The notes under the pieces are model-generated. The model had not been told where the DNA came from. It saw only the letters and a list, made by a program, of their open reading frames with translations, and ran no database searches. 11,630 nt of DNA from GCA-016699105 sp036518915 (GTDB taxonomy: Bacteria > Patescibacteriota > Saccharimonadia > UBA4664), in the NCBI GenBank assembly GCA_036518915.1, contig DATDME010000022.1, positions 1 to 11,630 of the forward strand, given 5' to 3'. Position numbers and translations under genes: made by a program. The number at the start of each line of letters is the position of its first letter. Position 1 is the first letter of the stretch. Below are positions 1 to 5,554 of the stretch, one piece after another.

Positions 1-6
1 GTCCTC

Positions 7-387
7 ATGATCAACGTCACCCGCAAAGAAATGAGGTCGGATATAGATGAGCGCATTGCCAGGCTCGAAGCCCGTCTACCCGCTATGCTGAACGCCTACC
101 TCAACGCCACCATTGATGACCGCGTCAACGTAGTACTCAGCGACGTGATCTCCGAGCAAAAAGAGCGCCTTACCCGCATGCTAACCGAAGATCTATTGGT
201 CACTAATACCAAAATCGACAACCTCGATAAGAAACTCTCCAAGCTCAGCCGGCAAATCACCAACCTTACTCAAGATATTTACAAGCGCAACCGCGATCTT
301 GTTGATATCCAGCGCCGCCTGATGAGCGTCAACGACCGTCTCACCTATGCCGAAGGCCTTTTGCTGCGGCGCTCAAATCCAGCTTGA
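7..387 (+). CDS. Coiled-coil protein of unknown function (5' end possibly outside window)
   Basis: I do not recognise this family. The visible product is 126 residues, highly charged, with no membrane segment or signal peptide. Residues about 65-115 show heptad-like spacing of Leu/Ile among Lys, Asp, Arg and Asn, as in a coiled coil. The N-terminal part (about 8-60) is also helical in composition. The frame stays open to the left edge (two codons before the ATG), and no ribosome binding site can be judged, so the protein may be longer than shown. The stop codon lies inside the -35 box of the promoter for the ribosomal protein operon, so the gene ends exactly where the next unit begins. It could be a structural or DNA-associated helical protein, but nothing in the sequence fixes a function. 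Confidence 0.65.
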   Translation: MINVTRKEMRSDIDERIARLEARLPAMLNAYLNATIDDRVNVVLSDVISEQKERLTRMLTEDLLVTNTKIDNLDKKLSKLSRQITNLTQDIYKRNRDLVDIQRRLMSVNDRLTYAEGLLLRRSNPA

Positions 388-412
388 CGTACACATAAAA
401 ATCCGCTACTAT
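384..412 (+). promoter_or_regulatory. Strong sigma70-type promoter for the rplJ-rplL operon
   Basis: The -35 box TTGACG (384-389) and the -10 box TACTAT (407-412) are separated by exactly 17 bases; each matches consensus at five of six positions. The expected start of transcription is near 418-420, just before the L10 leader. The -35 overlaps the stop codon of the upstream gene. Confidence 0.8.
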
Positions 413-424
413 AGCCAGGTTCAC

Positions 425-555
425 CCAAGACAGTAGCCGCCACGCATCCGCAAGGCTTAATTCGCTACCGAGGTAAGCAACATTTCGGGGCCGGAGTTAT
501 CCGCCACAATCTGTTGATCCTTGTACGTCTCTGAGTGCGCACCCAGAGATTTTTT
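425..555 (+). ncRNA. Ribosomal protein L10 leader (autoregulatory mRNA leader)
   Basis: The 180-base untranslated region before rplJ carries the conserved blocks of the L10 leader: AAGACAGTAG (427-436) and, 17 bases later, GGCTTAATTCGCTACCGAGGT-like sequence (454-474). GTAGC (433-437) pairs with GCTAC (464-468), leaving the unpaired CTTAAT segment where the L10 family has its kink-turn-like binding site. In this known family the L10(L12)4 complex binds the leader and represses its own operon. Here a second hairpin (CGGA/TCCG, about 492-502) and a terminator-like hairpin follow, so regulation probably acts by attenuation. Motif recognition is from memory of the family. Confidence 0.8.
528..555 (+). 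terminator. Attenuator: intrinsic terminator inside the L10 leader
   Basis: TCTCTG (528-533) pairs perfectly with CAGAGA (544-549) around a 10-base loop that itself contains GTGCGCAC. Six T residues follow directly (550-555). It lies within the transcript about 45 bases before the rplJ start, so it would end transcription before the coding region unless an alternative fold of the leader wins. Confidence 0.7.
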
Positions 556-600
556 AATTTGATCCGCGCATCCCGCGCGAATCGAAGGGAAAGGTACCAT

Positions 601-1131
601 ATGGCCATTTCTCGTAGTGCGAAAGAGCAGTCAGTCGCCCAGCTGTCTGACGAGCTCGGCCGCCTCAAATTGGCCGTCATGACCGACTACCGTGGTCTGA
701 CCGTCGCCGAAGTTGAAGAACTTCGCGGCATCTTGCGTGAGCAAGGCATCACCTACCGGGTGGCCAAGAACACGCTGCTGCGCCTGGCTGCGTCCAACAA
801 CGACGCCCTGGCCGACGTTGACCCCAAAACCTTCTCCGGCCCCATGGCTCTGGCAATGGGTTTTGACGACGAGGTCGCTCCGGCCCGTCTGATCTTCCAA
901 TACGCCAAGAAGCACGACGCCCTGGAGATCGTTGGCGCCATCACTGGCGACGGCACCGTCCTTACCCCGGCCGAGGTCAAAGCCCTGGCGACCCTGCCCA
1001 CCCGCGAGCAACTCATTGCTCAGGTGGTTGGCACGATTGCCGCCCCGCTTACCGGCTTCGTGGGTGTCATGGCTGGCAATGTCCGCTCCATCATTAACTT
1101 GTTGCACGCTCTCGAAGAGAAGCGCGCCTAA
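601..1131 (+). CDS. rplJ: 50S ribosomal protein L10
   Basis: L10 (uL10) anchors the L7/L12 dimers to the base of the ribosomal stalk by binding 23S rRNA and recruits translation GTPases. The 176-residue product has the family pattern: an N-terminal block with VMTDYRGLTVAEVEELR and YRVAKNTLLRLA (rRNA binding), a central part with SGPMALA, and a C-terminal helix ending SIINLLHALEEKRA that carries the L7/L12 dimers. Length is normal. I chose the ATG at 601 because it is preceded by purine-rich AAGGGAAAGG (586-594) and gives the normal MAISRSAKEQ start. An upstream in-frame GTG at 535 lies inside the attenuator hairpin and is not credible. A 5-bp GCGC-type hairpin (565-579) sits just before the ribosome binding site. 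rplL follows after 19 bases. Confidence 0.97.
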   Translation: MAISRSAKEQSVAQLSDELGRLKLAVMTDYRGLTVAEVEELRGILREQGITYRVAKNTLLRLAASNNDALADVDPKTFSGPMALAMGFDDEVAPARLIFQYAKKHDALEIVGAITGDGTVLTPAEVKALATLPTREQLIAQVVGTIAAPLTGFVGVMAGNVRSIINLLHALEEKRA

Positions 1132-1150
1132 CTAAAGGAACAAAGTCATC

Positions 1151-1573
1151 ATGGCTGAAGTTGAAGAGAAAACTGAAGAAACTGTTGAAATCCCGGCTAA
1201 GTTCGAGAAGCTCGTTGAGGCTATCGACAAGCTGAGCGTGCTTGAGCTGAGCGAGCTGGTTAAGGTCCTCGAGAAGCACTACGGCGTGTCCGCGGCTGCC
1301 CCGATGGCCGTAGCCGCTGCCCCGGCCGCTGGTGGCGATGATGCCCCGGCCGCCGAAGAGAAAACGACCTTCACCGTCGTCCTGGCCTCGGCCGGCGACC
1401 AGAAGATCAACGTCATCAAGGCTGTCCGCGAGATCACCGGCCTCGGCCTGGCGGAAAGCAAGGCTCTGGTCGACGGCGCCCCCAAACCCGTTAAGGAAAA
1501 CGTGGCCAAGGCTGACGCCGAAGACGCCAAGGCTAAGCTGGAAGCTGCCGGCGCTACCGTCGAGCTGCAGTAA
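1151..1573 (+). CDS. rplL: 50S ribosomal protein L7/L12
   Basis: L7/L12 (bL12) forms the flexible stalk dimers that bind and stimulate EF-G, EF-Tu and other GTPases. At 140 residues it is slightly longer than the usual 120-130, because of an acidic N-terminal extension (MAEVEEKTEETVE). The order is normal: N-terminal dimerisation helices (about 15-47, with LSVLELSELVKVLEKHYGV), an Ala/Pro/Gly-rich hinge (about 48-72), and the C-terminal GTPase-binding domain with KINVIKAVREITGLGLAESKALVDGAPK. AAAGGA (1134-1139) is the ribosome binding site. It is co-transcribed with rplJ and is the last gene before a strong terminator. With no promoter seen in front of it, its known excess over L10 would have to come from translation. 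Confidence 0.98.
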   Translation: MAEVEEKTEETVEIPAKFEKLVEAIDKLSVLELSELVKVLEKHYGVSAAAPMAVAAAPAAGGDDAPAAEEKTTFTVVLASAGDQKINVIKAVREITGLGLAESKALVDGAPKPVKENVAKADAEDAKAKLEAAGATVELQ

Positions 1574-1599
1574 GCCTACCCTGCACTACGCACCAAATT

Positions 1600-1626
1600 A
1601 CGGCCCCTCCGGGGGCCGTTTTTTTT
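1600..1626 (+). terminator. Strong intrinsic terminator after rplL
   Basis: ACGGCCCC (1600-1607) pairs perfectly with GGGGCCGT (1612-1619) around the loop TCCG, followed by an eight-base T run (1619-1626). It ends the rplJ-rplL transcript and separates it from the next unit. Confidence 0.93.
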
Positions 1627-1702
1627 GGCTAGTACTGTAGCGCCGAACTTGCACACCGGACCCCGCTAACAACATGCCGCACCGCCGTACCGAGCAGCAA
1701 CA

Positions 1703-1711
1703 TGATACAAT
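1703..1711 (+). promoter_or_regulatory. Extended -10 promoter for the gpsA-like operon
   Basis: TG-A-TACAAT (1703-1711) matches an extended -10 element. No good -35 lies 16-18 bases upstream. Transcription would begin near 1718, giving a leader of under 20 bases that contains AAGGAAG (1718-1724), the likely ribosome binding site for the GTG start at 1736. Confidence 0.6.
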
Positions 1712-1735
1712 CTGGCTAAGGAAGAGCATTATCTC

Positions 1736-2632
1736 GTGAAGCAATACTCGCATATCGGATTCATCGGAGCAGGCAATTTAGGCGGTGCACTGGGCAAAAA
1801 CCTCCAAAAAGCTGGCTACAGCGTCTTGTACTGGGACGTCGACAAAACCCTAGCTACCGCCAAATCGCTCGATGACCTCGCCCAATCATGCGACCTCATT
1901 CTTATCTGTACCCCCTCACAAGTAAACCGCCTGATTGCCCGCGATATTGCCCAAGCCGTCGGCAACGCTCCAACGCCCACGGTTATTTCGCTCGCCAAAG
2001 GCATTGAACCTGGCTTTATTACCATGGACCAAGTACTGGCAGCCGAACTCGGCCGGCACTACATCTCTGGCGTTGTCAGCGGACCGATGCTCGCAAGCGA
2101 AATTACTACCGGCGGCATTTCCGGCGCCATTGTCGCCACTACCGAGGCCGAGGCCACAGCCGGCGTCGCCCATATTCTGGTCCAAGCCGGCGTTATAACG
2201 AGCGCCTCCAGTGACGCTACCGGCGTTGCCCGCTGCGGCGCCCTCAAAAATGTCTACGCGCTCATCCTGGGCATGGCCGATGGATTAAAACTAAGCTTCA
2301 ACGCTAAAAGCGTCCTCACTACCTTGGTCATTGCCGAGTTTCGCCAGGTTCTCGCCACGCTCGGCTCAAGCCCCGAGTTGACCTATTCACTCGCCGGCCT
2401 GGGTGACCTGCTTACCACCGGCTGGAGTGGTTCGTCATATAACTGGAGCATCGGCAAGCAGCGCGGCGAGGGACAGCCGGCCGGGAAGGGCGAGGGCTAC
2501 AACACCCTCATGCAACTACCCGAAGTCCTGCCCATTGCCGAATTCCCGCTTATCTACGCGGCCCATGCTATTTTTAGCAACCAAGCCGGCCCCGAAACGC
2601 TCGTCGAGATTATCAAGAAGCACAATGGCTAG
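1736..2632 (+). CDS. gpsA: Glycerol-3-phosphate dehydrogenase (NAD(P)+)-like protein
   Basis: GpsA converts dihydroxyacetone phosphate to sn-glycerol 3-phosphate for phospholipid synthesis. The N-terminal Rossmann loop GFIGAGNLGGALG (8-20) binds NAD(P). Family marks follow in order: SLAKGIEP (Lys88), SGPMLASE (115-122), GALKNVYAL with the catalytic Lys171, and AGLGDLLTT with Asp224 and Thr228. These match the catalytic set of the family. However, the family motif Ser-Arg-Asn after the GLGDL segment reads Ser234-Tyr235-Asn236, so the phosphate-binding Arg is missing. At 298 residues it is also shorter than typical GpsA (about 330). Start GTG 1736 is set by AAGGAAG upstream and puts the glycine loop at the usual distance. 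The 3' end overlaps the next gene by 8 bases. The fold assignment is firm; the exact substrate is less sure. Confidence 0.85.
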   Translation: MKQYSHIGFIGAGNLGGALGKNLQKAGYSVLYWDVDKTLATAKSLDDLAQSCDLILICTPSQVNRLIARDIAQAVGNAPTPTVISLAKGIEPGFITMDQVLAAELGRHYISGVVSGPMLASEITTGGISGAIVATTEAEATAGVAHILVQAGVITSASSDATGVARCGALKNVYALILGMADGLKLSFNAKSVLTTLVIAEFRQVLATLGSSPELTYSLAGLGDLLTTGWSGSSYNWSIGKQRGEGQPAGKGEGYNTLMQLPEVLPIAEFPLIYAAHAIFSNQAGPETLVEIIKKHNG

Positions 2633-3800
2633 ACTCAAACCGGATAGCCCAATCATTCTCTATTCGCATGGCTTCGGCGTGCGCCAAGATGATCGCGGGC
2701 TGTTTACCGAAATCGCCCAACAATTGCCCGGCTACCGGCACATTATGTTCGACTACAACCAAGTAGACGAGGACGGCCGGTCGCTTACCGTCGGCTCCCT
2801 GATAGACCAAGCCAAACTATTAGAACAAACTTGCAACTCTCTTAAGGCCACTTATCCGAAGGCGCTTATATATCTTGTCGCGCATTCACAAGGCTGCGTT
2901 GTAGCCGCACTGGCCAAACTAACCGGACTTACAGCCGCTATATTACTCGCCCCGCCCTCATCTATAAGCTACGACCGGATGCGCACCATCTTTGAACAGG
3001 GACGAAACTCCCGGTTCTCTCGCAATAGCATATCTACCCTCGAGCGCAGTGATAGATCGACAACCACTGTCTTGCCCACCTATTGGGTGAGCCTTGATAA
3101 TCTGGATGTACCCGGCGCAATCAGCCAATTGGCACAGCATACCCGCACACTCTTAGTCGAAGCGAGCCAGGATGAGATCCTCGGCTTACAAGATTTCACC
3201 ACGCTTTATCCAGGAATAAACCGCCAAATCCTTGTGGCAGACCATAACTTTACCGGCAGTGCCCGTCAATTAACCGCAGACCTCATCCAATCGTTTCTCC
3301 AAGCTCAGCCAGTCTTGGCTAATGCCACCAATACCAATCAGGAGTTTAACGGCGTTAAAGGAACAATCTTCATTGGAGAGCAAGTTTTGGTTTACCGCCG
3401 GTCACCAGACATTGCGCGGCACCCCAACGAGCTTGACCTGAGCGGTGGTGGCCGGGAAGGTCGTGAAAGCCCAATTGAAACCCTTTGCCGCGAAGCCAAA
3501 GAGGAGTTCAACCTCGATTTACACGACAAAATTGTCTATAGCCGCAGTTATCCGGTGTTCGCGCGCGACGGCCGGATTTGGTACTTCATGGTTGCCAAAT
3601 TACCTACAGAAGCAGCCCAGCACATCGGCGCAGGGTCAACGCCCCTCAACGATGTTGCACCCGGCTACGAAAGCCAACATTACCAACTCATGAACCCGAA
3701 CGAATACTTGGCAGCCACCGATGCCTGGGCCGACTATCAACAGTGCACCAAAGACTACCTCGTTTATCAGGAAACCAGCCATGAAACCCCAACGCGTTAA
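2625..3800 (+). CDS. Fusion of alpha/beta hydrolase and Nudix hydrolase
   Basis: This 391-residue protein has two enzyme domains. Residues about 8-228 form an alpha/beta hydrolase: the strand and oxyanion region ILYSHGFG (11-18), the nucleophile elbow AHSQG (86-90, Ser88), and plausible acid and base in QDEIL (Asp183) and ADHNF (His207). Residues about 240-385 form a Nudix domain whose box, Gly275 to Leu297, fits GX5EX7REUXEE exactly (Glu281, Arg289, Glu290, Glu293, Glu294), with Asn296 in place of the usual final Gly. Nudix enzymes cleave nucleoside diphosphates linked to another group with Mg2+. The hydrolase half lacks a signal peptide, so the protein is probably cytosolic. ATG 2625 overlaps the upstream stop; the frame is open further 5', but only inside gpsA. 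Substrates of both halves are unknown. There is no sign of a frameshift at the junction. Confidence 0.88.
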   Translation: MARLKPDSPIILYSHGFGVRQDDRGLFTEIAQQLPGYRHIMFDYNQVDEDGRSLTVGSLIDQAKLLEQTCNSLKATYPKALIYLVAHSQGCVVAALAKLTGLTAAILLAPPSSISYDRMRTIFEQGRNSRFSRNSISTLERSDRSTTTVLPTYWVSLDNLDVPGAISQLAQHTRTLLVEASQDEILGLQDFTTLYPGINRQILVADHNFTGSARQLTADLIQSFLQAQPVLANATNTNQEFNGVKGTIFIGEQVLVYRRSPDIARHPNELDLSGGGREGRESPIETLCREAKEEFNLDLHDKIVYSRSYPVFARDGRIWYFMVAKLPTEAAQHIGAGSTPLNDVAPGYESQHYQLMNPNEYLAATDAWADYQQCTKDYLVYQETSHETPTR

Positions 3801-4113
3801 AATTATCACTACCATTCCCGCCAGCCACGCAGATGCCCTGCGCGAGGCGGTTGGCGCCGCCGGCGCCGGCCAGCTCGGTGAATATAGTTTTTGTAGCTTC
3901 ACCACAATAGGCACCGGTCGCTTTAAACCAAGTGACCAAGCCAAACCGCATATTGGCACTCCCGGCCAATTTGAAACCGCCGAGGAAGAACGCATCGAGA
4001 TTGAGTGCCGCTACGCCATCGCCAAAACCGTCATCGCTGCTCTGCGTGCCGCCCATCCCTACGAAGAGCCAATGATCGATATCATTGCCCTCATCGACGA
4101 AGCCGATTTATAA
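3781..4113 (+). CDS. YqfO/NIF3-insert-like (PII-like) small protein
   Basis: The 110-residue product matches the small PII/CutA-like domain found inserted in YqfO/NIF3 proteins and also as a free protein. It shows a beta strand (KIITTIPASHADALREAVGA, about 7-26), then AGAGQLGEYSFCSF (27-40), IGTGRFKP (43-50), a short helix rich in Glu with RIEIEC, and the hallmark AHPYEEPMIDI (91-101). Function of this family is not established; ligand or metal binding has been suggested by its fold. Start ATG 3781 has AGGA (3769-3772) eight bases upstream and overlaps the previous gene by 20 bases. Starting earlier adds a 20-residue tail with no family match. It is the third gene of the gpsA-like unit; no clear terminator follows. 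Confidence 0.85.
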   Translation: MKPQRVKIITTIPASHADALREAVGAAGAGQLGEYSFCSFTTIGTGRFKPSDQAKPHIGTPGQFETAEEERIEIECRYAIAKTVIAALRAAHPYEEPMIDIIALIDEADL

Positions 4114-4179
4114 ACTGGGGAAAATTCAACAAAAATCCAAACTTTACCGCATTCTTCTATCAGAAAACTGTAATATGTT

Positions 4180-4208
4180 TTGACTTTGTTCGCGAAGCAA
4201 TGTAAGAA
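4180..4208 (+). promoter_or_regulatory. Probable promoter for the structured leader and following two genes
   Basis: TTGACT (4180-4185) is a good -35, and TAAGAA (4203-4208) a weaker -10, with a 17-base spacer. The surrounding stretch (4114-4200) is AT-rich and has no open frame of interest. Transcription would start near 4214, about 20 bases before the long hairpin. Confidence 0.55.
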
Positions 4209-4234
4209 TAGAGCCAGAGTGAGTGCGTTTGAGA

Positions 4235-4354
4235 CAAATCTCGTACTTTGATGTAGTACAAGGAATGACCGAAGCCCGCCAAGGAGACGTACTTAACGTA
4301 CGACGACTGCGGACTGGAGGAAATGACGCAGTAATACACAGAGTACGAGATTTG
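4235..4354 (+). ncRNA. Long rod-like structured RNA, probable 5' leader of the gene at 4401
   Basis: 4235-4250 pairs with 4339-4354 (15 Watson-Crick pairs plus one G-U). After one bulged A, TGTA (4252-4255) pairs with TACA (4335-4338), and after a G-A mismatch TAC (4257-4259) with GTA (4331-4333). Above a 9-by-10-base internal loop, further short helices follow: CC/GG (4269-4270 with 4319-4320), CCGC/GCGG (4276-4279 with 4309-4312), and an apical CGTAC/GTACG hairpin (4288-4292 with 4298-4302, loop TTAAC). Two of the interior loops can form tandem G-A/A-G pairs. I cannot match it to a family I know. Its place between a promoter and a ribosome binding site suggests cis control. Alternatives are an independent small RNA or a small inverted-repeat element. 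Confidence 0.6.
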
Positions 4355-4363
4355 CGAGATTTG
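4346..4363 (+). repeat. Perfect tandem repeat of a 9-base unit (CGAGATTTG) at the hairpin base
   Basis: CGAGATTTG occurs at 4346-4354 and again at 4355-4363. The first copy is part of the long 3' arm of the leader hairpin. The second copy, with the next T, can instead pair with ACAAATCTCG (4234-4243) over 10 bases. This gives two mutually exclusive closing helices. Confidence 0.8.
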
Positions 4364-4400
4364 TAAGAAACCAATACCAAACCAACCAAGGAGTATGGTG

Positions 4401-4928
4401 GTGGCAGATATTACGGAAAAACAGCTAAAAACCCTCAAGAAACTGATTGAATCAGCCGAGACCAATTTGGCCGGCGCCAAGGAGCTGCTCACGAGCCTCA
4501 TTGGCTCCGAGGCTACTGTCACGCCCGCCGAAGCCAAAACCGCCGCGGCCTCGCCCGCCGGCAACGGCCGGGTCGTTGAAGGCGCCTTTGACGGCCAGCA
4601 CATGGTTGGCCCCGACGGTAAGTCCTACCCGGTGCCAGCCAACTACGCCTCCAAGAGCAAGCTCGTTCAAGGCGATCAGCTCAAACTCATCATCGGCGAC
4701 GACGGCACCTTCATTTACAAGCAAATCGGCCCCGTTGAGCGCAAAAAGCTCATTGGTACCCTGGGCCTCAAAGACGGCGCCTACTACGTGGAGGCCCGCG
4801 GCCACGAATATCACGTCCTATTTGCGAGCGTCACCTACTTCAAGGCTCAGCCCGGTGACCAGGTGACCATCGTCATCCCCGACGCCGGCGAGGCGGACTG
4901 GGCAGCCATTGAGGCCGTCATCGCCTGA
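4401..4928 (+). CDS. Protein of unknown function, possibly conserved in CPR bacteria
   Basis: I cannot assign a function. The 175-residue product starts with an amphipathic helix (about 3-34, rich in Lys, Leu and Glu), then an Ala/Pro-rich linker (about 38-53). A beta-rich domain of about 100 residues follows, with the segments VGPDGKSYPVPANYASKSKL, GDDGTFIYKQIGPVERKKLIG and LFASVTYFKAQPGD. It ends in an acidic tail. From memory, similar VPANYASKSKLV proteins recur in Patescibacteria; this is not checked. Start choice: the strong AAGGAG (4388-4393) lies only one base from ATG 4395 but seven bases from GTG 4401, so GTG 4401 is favoured. The longer form would add only Met-Val. The stop overlaps the next start by one base, so the two are translationally coupled. 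The upstream structured RNA suggests controlled expression. Confidence 0.85.
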   Translation: MADITEKQLKTLKKLIESAETNLAGAKELLTSLIGSEATVTPAEAKTAAASPAGNGRVVEGAFDGQHMVGPDGKSYPVPANYASKSKLVQGDQLKLIIGDDGTFIYKQIGPVERKKLIGTLGLKDGAYYVEARGHEYHVLFASVTYFKAQPGDQVTIVIPDAGEADWAAIEAVIA

Positions 4929-5470
4929 TGACAATCACTTTCGTCACGGGCAACCAGGGCAAATACAACGAAATTGCCGTCATTATTCCTGGGCTTGAAA
5001 TGCTCAAGCTTGATTTAGACGAAATCCAAGGCCTTGATCCGCGACCCATCATTGAGCATAAGCTGCAACAAGCTTCCCAGAGCTACCCGGGCGCTCTCAT
5101 CGTCGAAGATACTTCGCTAATGTTTAATTGCCTGAACGGCTTACCCGGCACCAATATCAAGTGGTTTGAACAGTGCCTCAGCAACAGCCAGCTCGCCGAC
5201 CTTGTCAGCCGGTATGATGACCATTCCGCCATCGCCCGCAGCACCATTGGCTATCGTGACGAGCAGGGAAAAGTGAAATTTTTCACTGGCGAGATCACCG
5301 GCAACATCGTCCCGCCCCGCGGCACTCTCAACCCATTCGGCTGGAACAACATTTTCCAGCCCGACGGCCACCAGCAGACCTTCGCCGAAATGACCATCAG
5401 CGAAAAGAACCACATTAGCATGCGCGGACAAGCGGCCCACGCCCTCCAGGCATACCTCGCGGCAAAATAA
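4928..5470 (+). CDS. ITPA/HAM1-family non-canonical NTP pyrophosphatase
   Basis: This family hydrolyses ITP, dITP and XTP to monophosphates, keeping deaminated purines out of DNA and RNA. At 180 residues length is normal. Motifs: FVTGNQGKYNE (5-15, phosphate grip), VEDTSLMFNCLNGLPG followed by IKWF (59-80, with the acidic metal-binding Glu60/Asp61), FGWNNIFQPDG (137-147), and SEKNHISMRGQA (158-169). The wording IKWF and FQPDG is closer to the eukaryotic/archaeal ITPA branch than to bacterial RdgB, so I leave the symbol empty. Two residues used in base recognition differ from human ITPA: Asn140 for Asp and Met165 for His. ATG 4928 overlaps the previous stop by one base (TGATG). No terminator is seen after it. 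Confidence 0.88.
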   Translation: MTITFVTGNQGKYNEIAVIIPGLEMLKLDLDEIQGLDPRPIIEHKLQQASQSYPGALIVEDTSLMFNCLNGLPGTNIKWFEQCLSNSQLADLVSRYDDHSAIARSTIGYRDEQGKVKFFTGEITGNIVPPRGTLNPFGWNNIFQPDGHQQTFAEMTISEKNHISMRGQAAHALQAYLAAK

Positions 5471-5500
5471 TTTTCGGCGCCAACTGGGCAGGCTTATCCA

Positions 5501-5530
5501 CTGTCGGACCCCTTCAATCTCAGATATACT
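5501..5530 (+). promoter_or_regulatory. Probable promoter for dnaX-dnaB
   Basis: The -10 TATACT (5525-5530) is near consensus, with a weak -35 CTGTCG (5501-5506) at 18 bases. It sits in the only gap before dnaX (5471-5554). AGGTGG (5543-5548) is the ribosome binding site, six bases before the ATG. Confidence 0.55.
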
Positions 5531-5554
5531 AATATCAGCATCAGGTGGATAAGG

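Noticed and set aside
535..600. N-terminal extension of L10 from GTG 535
   Set aside because: This lies in the attenuator hairpin and leader; family starts and the purine-rich site point to ATG 601.
2403..2624. Upstream extension of the hydrolase-Nudix gene into gpsA
   Set aside because: It overlaps conserved gpsA sequence in another frame, and the hydrolase domain begins right after ATG 2625.
4235..4354. SRP RNA, RNase P RNA or tmRNA
   Set aside because: Their conserved cores are absent, and no intrinsic terminator follows.
4234..4364. Small inverted-repeat transposable element (MITE)
   Set aside because: The long terminal inverted repeat would fit, but no target-site duplication is visible, and the inner short helices with G-A loops and the promoter/RBS context fit an RNA better. 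A genome search for copies would decide.
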